DNA of 64,000 nucleotides. Source: Anaerostipes caccae L1-92. Lineage in GTDB: Bacteria > Bacillota > Clostridia > Lachnospirales > Lachnospiraceae. The stretch spans positions 3,323,501 through 3,387,500 of the forward strand of contig NZ_AP023027.1 in the NCBI RefSeq assembly GCF_014467075.1, written 5' to 3'. Under the pieces are notes generated by a model that had not been told where the DNA came from, did no database searches, and was given only the letters and a program-made list of their open reading frames with translations. Shown piece after piece: positions 1 to 7,901 of the stretch. A program made the translations under genes and the position numbers. Every line of letters starts with the position of its first letter. The first letter of the stretch is position 1.

Positions 1-148
1 CCTCCCTGGCCTGATACAGCATATATGGGAAACAAAACACTGCATATAAGATCCCGAGCCAGATCCGGTCATAAAAGAGATAACATATGATAAAAAACAG
101 AATCATTCCCTGCGCCGCTTTCAGCACAGCCTTTCGTATATTAAACAC
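1..148 (-). CDS. TadB-like pilus membrane protein, N-terminal fragment
   Basis: Partial gene running off the left edge. A GTG at 148 opens a frame that stays open to base 1 and begins with a short basic segment followed by hydrophobic stretches, as in the inner-membrane TadB/TadC (type II secretion F) proteins of Tad pilus systems. The GTG lies one base after the TGA of the upstream TadA-type ATPase, and an AGGAGG sits inside the end of that gene, so the two are probably translationally coupled. The assignment rests mainly on position after tadA and on hydrophobicity, because only 49 codons are present. Confidence 0.5.
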   Translation of the reverse strand, partial: MFNIRKAVLKAAQGMILFFIICYLFYDRIWLGILYAVFCFPYMLYQARE

Positions 149-149
149 T

Positions 150-1382
150 TCAAGGATGTTTACCTCCTTGATTCTGCTGAGATAATAACTCTTTATAAGC
201 TTCATACTGACCATACTCCCTAAGTTTTTTCGTATTGTAAAGTGGTTCAGCAAAACAGAGCCCTTTTTGCTGATCAAACGTAAACAGTTTTGCAAGTTTC
301 ACCTGACCGTCGCAGATTCCAAGGACCTCATCGATCTCCATCAGCTTTCTGCTGCCGTCTCTGACTCTGCCGAGATGAATGATAATATCAATGGCAGATG
401 CGATCTGTCCCCGTATAGCTGAAACCGGCATCTCCACTCCCATTAGAACCATCGTTTCCAGACGTCTCAACATGTCCTCAGGTCCGTTAGAGTGCCCGGT
501 GGAAATGGACCCGTCGTGTCCAGTATTCATGGCATTCAGCATCGACAAAGCTTCCTCTCCGCGCACTTCCCCCACGATGATACGGTCAGGCCTTGACCTG
601 AGCGCTGCCTTGATCAGCTGTGCAATCGTGATCTGGTTCTCCCCGGCAATATTGGCATTTCTCATCTCCAGGCGGACCAGGTTCTCAATGCCATTGAGTT
701 TCAGTTCCGCCGAGTCCTCTATCGTGATGATCCGTTCATCTTTCGGAATACAGTTTGACATTCCGTTCAGCAATGTTGTCTTTCCGCTTCCGGTGCCTCC
801 TGAAATAAAGATGTTATATCTGGCCTTGACGAGAATCTCAAGAAACTGCTCCGTAAAATGTGTAAAGGCCCCTTTTTCCCGCAGCCATTCCATCGTCATA
901 GGTTCCCCCGCAAACTTTCTGATCGTCATAGCGGCACCATTCAAAGAGACTGGCGGCAGCATTACATTGACCCTTGAACCGTCGGGAAGCCTGGCATCTA
1001 CTATGGGATTCGTCTCATTAACGATACGATTGGCCCCTGCCACGATCTGCTGGATCACCTGATACAGCTTCTCTTCGGAAGAAAACTTCTTATGACATCT
1101 CCTGAGTTTTCCGGCGATCTCAACAAATACATTTTGATATCCGTTGATCATGATCTCCGTGATTGAAGTATCGTCCAGCAGATCCTGGAGAATATCCAGT
1201 CTGCGCAGCGAGTTATAAACCTCTTTCAGCAGTTCGTACTTATACTTCAGCGGCAGATATCCTTCTTCTGACATCTGCTGCAGCTCTTCCTCTATCAATT
1301 CCAGAAGCTGCCTGTCGCTTATATCACAGATAAGGTCAGCTCTGTGAAGCACTCTTTCTTTTAATTTCTCTCTGCAGAACAT
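150..1382 (-). CDS. tadA: TadA/CpaF-type secretion ATPase
   Basis: 410 residues. This family of cytoplasmic hexameric ATPases drives assembly of Tad/Flp pili. Visible motifs are the N-terminal region typical of CpaF, the Walker A segment GGTGSGKTTLL near residue 195, the Asp-box and Walker B region around GEVRGEEALSMLNAMNTGH, and the STGHSN segment after it. The gene starts 22 bases inside the end of the upstream CpaE-like gene and is followed at once by a TadB-like start. The ribosome site before the ATG is weak, which suits coupling to the upstream gene. Family is clear; whether it powers a pilus or a related secretion apparatus cannot be told. Confidence 0.9.
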   Translation of the reverse strand: MFCREKLKERVLHRADLICDISDRQLLELIEEELQQMSEEGYLPLKYKYELLKEVYNSLRRLDILQDLLDDTSITEIMINGYQNVFVEIAGKLRRCHKKFSSEEKLYQVIQQIVAGANRIVNETNPIVDARLPDGSRVNVMLPPVSLNGAAMTIRKFAGEPMTMEWLREKGAFTHFTEQFLEILVKARYNIFISGGTGSGKTTLLNGMSNCIPKDERIITIEDSAELKLNGIENLVRLEMRNANIAGENQITIAQLIKAALRSRPDRIIVGEVRGEEALSMLNAMNTGHDGSISTGHSNGPEDMLRRLETMVLMGVEMPVSAIRGQIASAIDIIIHLGRVRDGSRKLMEIDEVLGICDGQVKLAKLFTFDQQKGLCFAEPLYNTKKLREYGQYEAYKELLSQQNQGGKHP

Positions 1383-2218
1383 TTCGTCCTGTCTGCTTGG
1401 TTCTGTGTCTCTGATAAATATACCTCCTTCCAGTGCAGTTTCGAAAGTACAGGGTGCTGTTTAGAAAGTTCTTTAAATCCCAAAAGCCTGGGATCTTCCA
1501 TATCTTCTTCCCAAATCGGAAGATACAGACGGTCACAAAGCGAGAACAGTTCAAAATCATAAATACAGGCTGTGCTCATATCTAATACGGCATATATTCC
1601 CGCTTCTTCCAGCCGCTGAAAAAACCACCGGTAATCTTCCCCGGACATGTCCTTATAGTCCATAAAACATCGGGCAGAGCCGATCATTTTGACTCCGTCA
1701 GTGCCCGAGATCAGACTTTGCGCATAATCGATGATATTCTCCCTCCTGGCCTTCACCGCAAACAGAAGGTCCTCCATGCTCCTGTTTTGAACGGCATATC
1801 CGTAAGCTTCCATACCTAAATACAGTGCACTGCGTTTTACTGCGGTCTCAAGCGCAAATCCGGTACGTCTCAAATTATCAGAAGGAGAGTAGACACCTGT
1901 CACACCGCCTGATTCCGGGCCTTTTGGACTGAAAACTGCGTATGCCTCCTTCACGATCTCCTTTGCACTTCCATATCGGCATGCCCCCTTTAAGGGCTCT
2001 TTCTTTAGATAGTAAACCGGTACTTTACTGTTGATCTGTGTTCCCTCCTCAAGAATCACACCTTTCACATCCTGACTGGCGATAAATTCCGTGAGCGCTT
2101 CGAAGGAAGCAAACGCCGCCGCTGTGAGAGGATACTCTTTCTGCCGGTTGATATACTCCATCAGCCGTTTTCCGTAAACAGCGTCTTCATCATAGATTCC
2201 GATAAAAATATGGCTCAT
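1361..2218 (-). CDS. Degenerate CpaE/TadZ-like protein of the Tad locus
   Basis: About 285 residues. CpaE/TadZ proteins are MinD/ParA-like and help localise Tad pilus machines. Here position (between prepilin peptidase and TadA) and overall layout fit: an N-terminal receiver-like part, then GVTGVYSPSDNLRRTGFA where a deviant Walker A would be. That segment lacks the Gly-Lys of a working P-loop, so ATP binding is doubtful. A longer frame begins at 2239, but ATG 2218 overlaps the upstream stop by ATGA and has GGAAGGAG about 7 bases ahead, so I use it. Function is inferred from context more than from sequence. Confidence 0.6.
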   Translation of the reverse strand: MSHIFIGIYDEDAVYGKRLMEYINRQKEYPLTAAAFASFEALTEFIASQDVKGVILEEGTQINSKVPVYYLKKEPLKGACRYGSAKEIVKEAYAVFSPKGPESGGVTGVYSPSDNLRRTGFALETAVKRSALYLGMEAYGYAVQNRSMEDLLFAVKARRENIIDYAQSLISGTDGVKMIGSARCFMDYKDMSGEDYRWFFQRLEEAGIYAVLDMSTACIYDFELFSLCDRLYLPIWEEDMEDPRLLGFKELSKQHPVLSKLHWKEVYLSETQNQADRTKCSAERN

Positions 2219-2712
2219 AGGCACTCCTTCCAGGCACACAGCATCAGATACCCGATCATCACTGCCGCGGTAAAATGAATTTGATTTTTCTTTTTCTGAG
2301 GGGAATAAGACGGATACGTCATGAACTTTCTTTCATGGATACAGCCGGCCAGATAGGAATAGAAACAGACAAGACGCGGAATCAGACTTCTGTCAGATAA
2401 CATCTGAAACAGAGAAAGAACACCTCCGGCGGCAAAAGATACCGCTACAAGATAGATATTTAATCCGCCGAGGAACAATCCTGTGACCGCAAAGAGCTTG
2501 ATATCTCCCGCGCCAAAGGCACCCATACAAAACAGCGGGTATAAGAAAACAACGGGGCACAGACACCCCAGCAGAATTTCCTGTATGCCGTAACCGCGAA
2601 ACGGCAGGAGCGAAGCTCCAAGGATCAGTCCAAAAAAAATAAAATAATTCGGTATCCGGAACGTTGTAAAATCCCAGATCACGGCGGCTGTGAGATAAAA
2701 TAATAATACCAT
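2215..2712 (-). CDS. A24-type prepilin peptidase (CpaA/TadV-like)
   Basis: 165 residues, multi-spanning membrane protease that cleaves prepilin leader peptides at the inner membrane. The two catalytic aspartates of the A24 family are visible: Asp in AVIWDFTTFRIPN near residue 14 and Asp in GAGDIKL near residue 69. Length suits the short CpaA/TadV type, which lacks the methylase domain. The stop overlaps the next start by ATGA. The ribosome site lies in the loop and the start codon in the stem of a 14-bp hairpin (2702-2736), which may limit translation. Confidence 0.85.
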   Translation of the reverse strand: MVLLFYLTAAVIWDFTTFRIPNYFIFFGLILGASLLPFRGYGIQEILLGCLCPVVFLYPLFCMGAFGAGDIKLFAVTGLFLGGLNIYLVAVSFAAGGVLSLFQMLSDRSLIPRLVCFYSYLAGCIHERKFMTYPSYSPQKKKNQIHFTAAVMIGYLMLCAWKECL

Positions 2713-2736
2713 AGGCCTCCCTCCTATGGTATTATT
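2702..2736 (-). promoter_or_regulatory. Hairpin holding the ribosome site and start of the prepilin peptidase
   Basis: Perfect 14-bp inverted repeat (2702-2715 with 2723-2736) around a 7-base loop. On the minus-strand transcript the loop is AGGGAGG, the Shine-Dalgarno region, and the ATG at 2712 lies in the 3' arm. It begins 13 bases after the stop of the TrpA-like gene, so it could also be a weak terminator; the tail is AT-rich rather than a clean U run. Confidence 0.6.
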
Positions 2737-2749
2737 TTACAATTATTCT

Positions 2750-3466
2750 TTATGGTTGTAAAGCTGTTTTTTGTAAATAATTGTTTATTATATTTATATA
2801 TTTTTTACATTCCAAATATCCCTTCTCACTCATGATCCTCATAAAATGAGATCCGATGATCACTCCGTCTGCCCCATGGCTGCACACGGCATTCACGTCT
2901 TTCAGCGTCTTTATGCCAAATCCCACATAGACAGGCAGGTTTGTATTTTTCTTTAAAAAGTGAACGGTCCTTTTATATCCGTCCGGCAGGCATGAAAAAG
3001 ATCCCGTCTTCCCATTTCCGCTCATGACATATGCAAAATTTTTATTCTCGGCCAATAGACTGAGCATTTGGACTTCCGTCATAGTTTCATTATATATCTG
3101 AACCGGTCTCATCCCGGTATCTGCCCTTATCACTTCGTCCACACATAAAATGCCGTCGTATAAATTTTTGTCCAGTTCAGATAAACAGAACCTTTCCATA
3201 CCCTCCTTATACGTCATCAGTATGATGCAGAATTTATAATCCCTCCGTATTCTCTGAAGCCACCTTATGATCTTTTTTTGTCCAATTCCCGAATCGAGCA
3301 CCTTCTTATGGCTTTGCCTGATCAGATCACCGTCCACAAATGGGTTCCCAACAGGAATCCCCAATTCCAAAACAGGAACTTTTTCCTCATCCAGCATATC
3401 CAGCATTCGAAAAAAAGTATTTTCATCAGGATAGCCGATGGTCATATACAATACAAGATCTTTCAT
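2750..3466 (-). CDS. Stand-alone tryptophan synthase alpha-like (TrpA-like) protein
   Basis: 238 residues, shorter than usual TrpA (about 260). TrpA normally cleaves indole-3-glycerol phosphate to indole and glyceraldehyde 3-phosphate in a complex with TrpB. Both catalytic acids appear conserved with correct spacing: Glu34 in LELGIP and Asp45 in FVDGD. A C-terminal phosphate-binding turn is visible in VYVGFGIKT and GADGVIIGS. No other trp gene is present; instead the ATG directly follows the TAA of an ascorbate-type PTS EIIC. A retro-aldol cleavage of the imported phosphorylated substrate is a reasonable inference, not shown by the sequence. Confidence 0.8.
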   Translation of the reverse strand: MKDLVLYMTIGYPDENTFFRMLDMLDEEKVPVLELGIPVGNPFVDGDLIRQSHKKVLDSGIGQKKIIRWLQRIRRDYKFCIILMTYKEGMERFCLSELDKNLYDGILCVDEVIRADTGMRPVQIYNETMTEVQMLSLLAENKNFAYVMSGNGKTGSFSCLPDGYKRTVHFLKKNTNLPVYVGFGIKTLKDVNAVCSHGADGVIIGSHFMRIMSEKGYLECKKYINIINNYLQKTALQP

Positions 3467-4747
3467 TTAAATGCCTCCCAGAAGTTTTAAAACTCCTCCT
3501 AAAAGCGGCCCGTATAAACAATAGTCAGTCTCACTTAATATCCTCATAATCGGAGCATAGGTTCCGATCATCGGAAGCAGAAGTGCCTGACCTATGATCA
3601 GGATGAGTCCGTTCAAAAACGAACCTGCAAACGCACCCCGGATTCCGCCTGTGGAATTCCCGAAAATAGCCGTGACTGCCCCTGTAAAAAATGTAGGGAT
3701 CAGAGCCGGAAATACGACGACCGGATAATTGACTACTCCTAAGATTCCCATGCCGATAAATCCTGCGGCCAGGCTCACCAGAAATCCAAAAATAACGGAA
3801 GTCGGATAATTGGGAAACAGAAGCGGCACATCCAGTCCGGGAACTGCGTTTGGAATTACTTTGTCTGCAATTCCATGGAATGCAGGGATAATTTCTGATA
3901 AAAGCATTCTGACACCCGTGATGATCACCGTAATCCAGAGTCCAAACTGTAATCCGTTCAGCAGGGAAAAGCTGATAATATCCCTGCCTTCGCTGACCTG
4001 CTGCACAACCCATCCCGGCCCGCTGATCAGAGAAATCACGAAAAACATCAAAGTCATTACGACCGTAAGTGCTATTGTCATTTCCCGCAGGAAATTTAAT
4101 TTCTTCGGTATTTTAATATCTTCTAAATCCTTTTCTTTATTGCCCACGAGTCCGCCGATCTTTGCAGCCAGCCAGATACCGCAGGAACTGGAATGCGCAA
4201 GGGTAAATCCTTCTCCTCCCTTAATATTTTTCATCAGAGGTGCCACATAGGCACATGTAAAGGTCATATAGCTCCCTAACAGAACGGCGCCTAACAGAAC
4301 TAACGGTATAAAACTTAAATTTGTCCCAAATTTTAATGCCGCCGCAATCAGTCCGGAAAAGAAAAATGAGACATGGGCAGAAAGATGTACATACTTAAAT
4401 TTCGTAATCCTCGCCAGCAAAATGTTCATTAAAAATCCAAGGGCAAAGATCAAGGCCATCTCACTGCCTATGTCTCCAAGGCTTTCTGCCTGTGCGGCCC
4501 CCAGATCCTGTACTTTTACCTGAAGACGGAATACTTTTATGAGCATGGGCTGAAGAGGAAGCAGTGCAGCCCCAAGCGTCTGTCCTCCTGTATTGATCAG
4601 CAAGAATCCAATCATTGTCTTAACCGTGCTCGCAATGATTTTAGACATCTCCGTTTTTTGCACGAGCATTCCCAGAAAAACGACCATTCCTATGACAAAC
4701 ACCGCCTGATTAAAGACGTTGTTGATCAGGTACATTAATATATCCAT
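3467..4747 (-). CDS. PTS EIIC, ascorbate (UlaA/SgaT) family
   Basis: 426 residues with about ten to eleven hydrophobic segments. It resembles UlaA-type permeases that translocate a sugar and present it for phosphorylation by EIIB. Family-like stretches include FLLINTGGQTLGAALLP near residue 50 and the SSCGIWLAAKIGG region near residue 190. A small EIIB gene lies just upstream and a TrpA-like gene follows with no gap. Substrate is not predictable: UlaA relatives handle ascorbate and several other compounds, and no ascorbate-6-phosphate pathway genes are here. Confidence 0.9.
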   Translation of the reverse strand: MDILMYLINNVFNQAVFVIGMVVFLGMLVQKTEMSKIIASTVKTMIGFLLINTGGQTLGAALLPLQPMLIKVFRLQVKVQDLGAAQAESLGDIGSEMALIFALGFLMNILLARITKFKYVHLSAHVSFFFSGLIAAALKFGTNLSFIPLVLLGAVLLGSYMTFTCAYVAPLMKNIKGGEGFTLAHSSSCGIWLAAKIGGLVGNKEKDLEDIKIPKKLNFLREMTIALTVVMTLMFFVISLISGPGWVVQQVSEGRDIISFSLLNGLQFGLWITVIITGVRMLLSEIIPAFHGIADKVIPNAVPGLDVPLLFPNYPTSVIFGFLVSLAAGFIGMGILGVVNYPVVVFPALIPTFFTGAVTAIFGNSTGGIRGAFAGSFLNGLILIIGQALLLPMIGTYAPIMRILSETDYCLYGPLLGGVLKLLGGI

Positions 4748-4772
4748 ATTTTATCCTTTCTCTAATCACTGC

Positions 4773-5048
4773 CTAGATTTCTTTTATTGTTCTTAAAAGC
4801 TGTTCTTTCAAATATGCTTTGTCCATCATATTATCGATCCTCACAATCTTTGCTCTTGACGCATGAAGAAGGTCTGCAAAATCAGACGTGGTGATCACAA
4901 TGTCAAAGGCATCGGGATTGACAGAACCAATGTCTGCCGCCTCCACATTTGCTTCGATTCCTTCTTCCGATAAACTCTGCTGCGCATACAAACGCATCAT
5001 CATGCTGCTTCCCACTCCTGCTCCGCACACTGTCACAATATTCAACAT
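4773..5048 (-). CDS. PTS EIIB, ascorbate/lactose-like small domain
   Basis: 91 residues. Cytoplasmic phosphocarrier of the PTS above; the phosphorylated cysteine is in TVCGAGVGSSMMM near residue 8. I chose ATG 5048 because the P-loop-like cysteine motif then falls at the N-terminus as in the family and AAGGAG lies about 9 bases ahead. The frame remains open upstream, but that part overlaps the regulator and has no family similarity. It overlaps the stop of the PRD regulator by 7 bases. No separate EIIA gene is in the operon. Confidence 0.88.
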   Translation of the reverse strand: MLNIVTVCGAGVGSSMMMRLYAQQSLSEEGIEANVEAADIGSVNPDAFDIVITTSDFADLLHASRAKIVRIDNMMDKAYLKEQLLRTIKEI

Positions 5049-7117
5049 AAGGCTGCTCCTTTCTTTACAACATCCATGATCTCTTTGGGTGATCCGGCCT
5101 TTAAAATTAATTCTATTTTCTCCTTGTCGTTTAGTATTTCCACCAGCTCCGAGAGCGCTGTCAGATGTGTCTGGTGGTCGACTGCACAAAGGCCTATAAC
5201 AATTTTCACGGGATCATTGACCTTGTGGCCGAATACGACCGGCTCCTTCAATGTCATAAGGCTGATCCCGATCTTTTTCGCACCGCATTCAGGCCTTGCA
5301 TGAGGCATGGCGATTCCGGGCGCAATCACGATATAAGTGCCGTTTTCCTTCACATTTTGAATCATCGCGTCTATGTACCTCTCCTCCGCAAACCCCTGGC
5401 TGCATAATAGCCGTCCGCTCTCTCTCACCGCTTCATCTCTGGTTTTCATTTCTGCATTTGTTTCAATCAAGTCTTCATTTAACACTTCTATCAACATTGG
5501 ATCTCTGTCCTTTCCTGTCGTAATTAACTCTGTAGTTTCGGATTTAAAATACTGTTCAAGTTCTCTCTTCAGTCCTCCTTCATCCCGGATCATTCCATGA
5601 CGTTTCATAATCTCCAAAATCTTGTCTACACTGATTTTTGTGTCGATGGAACCGAGCAGTTCACTCAGCCGGGCCATATCATTTTCACTGAGAACCGGGC
5701 TGACTTTTATGATCTTTACATTGTCGCGGATCAGTTCCACCGTGGAAATGATCAGATCGACTTCCTGACTCTCTAAAATATCATCCACCTTTCTGGCCGG
5801 AAACGCCCCAAGCAGGGAAATTTGAAATCTGCTTTTCAGCTGGGACAAGAGCATCTGTGATGTGCTTGTTCCCGTGCTGCATACCACCATGACCCGGGGA
5901 ATCCTTTTCTTTTTCTTCTTCTGCCTCTCCAGTGCTGCCGCAAAACAGATCGTCAGAAATGAGACCTCCTCTTCGGGAAATAAGATTCCCAGGTCCCGTT
6001 CTGCCAGACAAATCTGTTCCATTACCTTTTCATGAATGAATCTAAAATTTTCTATGACATATTCATACATCGGATTGTCAGCAGGCATGCCGCAGAGAAT
6101 TCTGTAATACGCCGGCCTCAAATGTGCCAGCAGTCCATAAAACAGCTGACGGTCCTGCATCAGTTCTACACCGAGTTCTTCTTCCATGGCCTTGATAAAT
6201 TTTCTGACTACGATCTGAAGAGGCAGCCATTGGTTCACAATTTTGCCGAAATTTTTTTCATCCTGCAGACTGCTCGCAATAAAAAGTGACGAAAGGTACG
6301 CTTTTTCCTTTTCCGAAAAGAAAACCCCGAATTTTTTCTCAAGTTCCCTTCCCCTTCTTGAAATGATCTGATATTCGTTTGATTCTTCCAAACCGGGATA
6401 TAGAAAGTCTTCCTCTATCTCTCTGTCATTTCTGATCCTATATAAAGAAAATCCGAGAGAAAAGACAATCCGGCTGTAAGCTTCATCAGAAAGCCTTGTT
6501 TGAAGCTCTTCTTCCAGGTCAGAGACAGTCTGAATCAGCTTTAGCGCTTCGTCTTTTCCTATGACTGTGCCCCATAATTTCGGCTCGTTGATCAAATTCT
6601 TCCCCTGTCTTTCTTCCGTAAGACACGCAGTCCATGCAGCTCTTACGGAGTGTTCTTCTCCTTCAATGCAGATCCCTCTGTATGGATAAGTCACCAATTT
6701 AAGCTCATGTCCGCTCATCCATCCCTTTACTTTTTTCAGATCATTGACAATCGTATTCCTTGAATATTGAAAATGATTGGAAATCTCATCAATAGTAATA
6801 TAATCAAGGCATTCCAAAAGATAACGAGTGATCTTAATGCTTCGTTCCCTGGGAGAAATATTTTGGTCTTCCCCGCTCCATATCATTTTCTGAAGTCTCC
6901 TTTTTTCTTGATTATCCAGGCGAAGCAAAATTCCCTTGTTTTTTTCTCTGTTCAAATTGATAAAACCGTTTTCACAAAGAAAATCACCGATCCGATTCAA
7001 GTCATTATAAGCAGTCCTCATACTGATGGAAAATCTCCGCGAAAGATCTCTCACCGTGATGTATTGATCGTCATTTTGAATTAAGAATAAGAAAATAGTT
7101 TTTAATCGATTATTCAC
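5042..7117 (-). CDS. PRD-domain transcriptional regulator with EIIB-like and EIIA domains
   Basis: 691 residues. Order of domains: N-terminal helix-turn-helix pair (about 1-140), two PTS-regulation domains (about 160-370), a GatB-type EIIB-like domain (VMVVCSTGTSTSQM near 385) and a C-terminal fructose/mannitol-type EIIA domain with active histidine in IAMPHARPE near residue 590. Such MtlR/LicR-type activators are controlled by phosphorylation from HPr and EIIB. GTG 7117 is preferred over the longer open frame because AAGGAGGG precedes it and a promoter fits at 7139-7167. It is first in the operon with EIIB, EIIC and TrpA-like. As no separate EIIA exists, its EIIA domain may serve the transporter; this is inference. 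Confidence 0.88.
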   Translation of the reverse strand: MNNRLKTIFLFLIQNDDQYITVRDLSRRFSISMRTAYNDLNRIGDFLCENGFINLNREKNKGILLRLDNQEKRRLQKMIWSGEDQNISPRERSIKITRYLLECLDYITIDEISNHFQYSRNTIVNDLKKVKGWMSGHELKLVTYPYRGICIEGEEHSVRAAWTACLTEERQGKNLINEPKLWGTVIGKDEALKLIQTVSDLEEELQTRLSDEAYSRIVFSLGFSLYRIRNDREIEEDFLYPGLEESNEYQIISRRGRELEKKFGVFFSEKEKAYLSSLFIASSLQDEKNFGKIVNQWLPLQIVVRKFIKAMEEELGVELMQDRQLFYGLLAHLRPAYYRILCGMPADNPMYEYVIENFRFIHEKVMEQICLAERDLGILFPEEEVSFLTICFAAALERQKKKKKRIPRVMVVCSTGTSTSQMLLSQLKSRFQISLLGAFPARKVDDILESQEVDLIISTVELIRDNVKIIKVSPVLSENDMARLSELLGSIDTKISVDKILEIMKRHGMIRDEGGLKRELEQYFKSETTELITTGKDRDPMLIEVLNEDLIETNAEMKTRDEAVRESGRLLCSQGFAEERYIDAMIQNVKENGTYIVIAPGIAMPHARPECGAKKIGISLMTLKEPVVFGHKVNDPVKIVIGLCAVDHQTHLTALSELVEILNDKEKIELILKAGSPKEIMDVVKKGAALC

Positions 7118-7138
7118 CCTTTCTCCCTCCTTAAACCC

Positions 7139-7167
7139 ATTATAAGATTGTATGAAAATCTGCGCAA
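7139..7167 (-). promoter_or_regulatory. Predicted sigma-A promoter of the PRD regulator/PTS operon
   Basis: Minus-strand TTGCGC (7162-7167), 17-base spacer and TATAAT (7139-7144), about 22 bases ahead of the GTG start at 7117. The leader is too short for a classical antiterminator. Confidence 0.6.
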
Positions 7168-7208
7168 AACCAAATATTTTCAAGATGAACTGCAGAGATC
7201 TGAACACC

Positions 7209-7238
7209 AAAAAACTGCACCTTCCAGTGCAGTTTTTT
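7209..7238 (-). terminator. Bidirectional rho-independent terminator
   Basis: 12-bp stem with A and T runs at its base, 7209-7220 paired with 7227-7238 around loop CTTCCA. It lies upstream of the PTS operon promoter and would end transcripts coming from the BofA/DUF1002 side. Confidence 0.7.
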
Positions 7239-7263
7239 ACAGCAAAAATCATTTAAATTAGTT

Positions 7264-7316
7264 TTCTACATGATTAGAGTGATGCATTTAAGGGCCAAAC
7301 GGAAAAGTGGTAAAAA
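7264..7316 (-). repeat. Partial copy of dispersed palindromic repeat A
   Basis: Matches the core of the repeat found at 15.2, 20.5, 36.3 and 61.3 kb (TTTTCTACATGATTAGAGTG then GCATTTAAGGGCCAAACGG), but the right arm differs and resembles the arm of the larger neighbouring hairpin at 7371-7574. Confidence 0.6.
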
Positions 7317-7370
7317 CGATCGATGGATAGCTTCTTTTGTTCAAGGAAGGCTTGTCCAGCAGAAATTATG

Positions 7371-7574
7371 TCCATTTTTACCAGTTCGGAGGCATTGCAT
7401 TCGAAGGAAGGTTAGTTTTTCTTCTTTCAACGAAGGTTCGGAGGCGGTGCGTGAAGCGCAGTGAGGCTGTCTGAGCGTCAGCGAGTTCCGAACGGGCCGC
7501 CGGAGAGACTTTGCTGAAAGTTAGAAAATCTTACCTTCCTGAGACAGCAAGCCGCAGAACTGGTAAAAATGTCA
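7371..7574 (-). repeat. Long variant of the post-stop palindromic repeat, about 200 nt
   Basis: Outer stem CATTTTTACCAGTT pairs perfectly with AACTGGTAAAAATG, and inner arms GAAGGAAGGTTAG and CTTACCTTCC pair partly. The left flank (CCAGCAGAAATTATGTCC) matches the flank of repeat A. On the minus strand it begins right after the TGA of the BofA-like gene. The rest of 7118-7571 holds no gene. Confidence 0.6.
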
Positions 7575-7838
7575 TACAATACATCCCAGCACATAAAGCA
7601 CGACGACACCGGGCAGTCCCAGGAGTGCTCCCGTTCCTATAGAAGCTATGTTTAAATCTACAGGTGCATGAATTCCGTTTTTCTGGCAATAGATGTGTAT
7701 AAAAAATATAAGAGCCGAGCAGAACCCTCCCCTGGCCAGCAGGACCAGGAGATAGGACGGCCTCTTTAAGATTCCATAAAGCACACAGAGGCCGCAGCCA
7801 CCCACCATTATGTATAAAAGCATCTGATTCTGATCCAT
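7572..7838 (-). CDS. bofA: BofA-like small membrane protein
   Basis: 88 residues with two or three hydrophobic segments and the C-terminal pattern NIASIGTGALLGLPGVVVLYVLG that is typical of BofA. In Bacillus, BofA holds the SpoIVFB protease inactive in the outer forespore membrane and so controls pro-sigma-K processing. The ATG at 7838 has AAGGAGG 7 bases ahead; a longer frame to 7874 lacks a site. Its neighbour is a DUF1002 secreted protein. The match is to the family by pattern only; a sporulation role is inferred. Confidence 0.75.
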   Translation of the reverse strand: MDQNQMLLYIMVGGCGLCVLYGILKRPSYLLVLLARGGFCSALIFFIHIYCQKNGIHAPVDLNIASIGTGALLGLPGVVVLYVLGCIV

Positions 7839-7901
7839 AAAAAATCCCTCCTTATGTCCAATATATGTAGACATAAAGAGGGTTAATCCAAATTTTTATG
7901 A

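Noticed and set aside
379..1062. Long plus-strand open frame of 227 codons
   Set aside because: It is antisense to tadA, has no ribosome site or recognised motif, and the minus-strand frame has clear ATPase motifs.
7118..7260. Antitermination leader for the PRD regulator operon
   Set aside because: The terminator hairpin at 7209-7238 lies upstream of the predicted promoter at 7139-7167, so it would not be in the leader.
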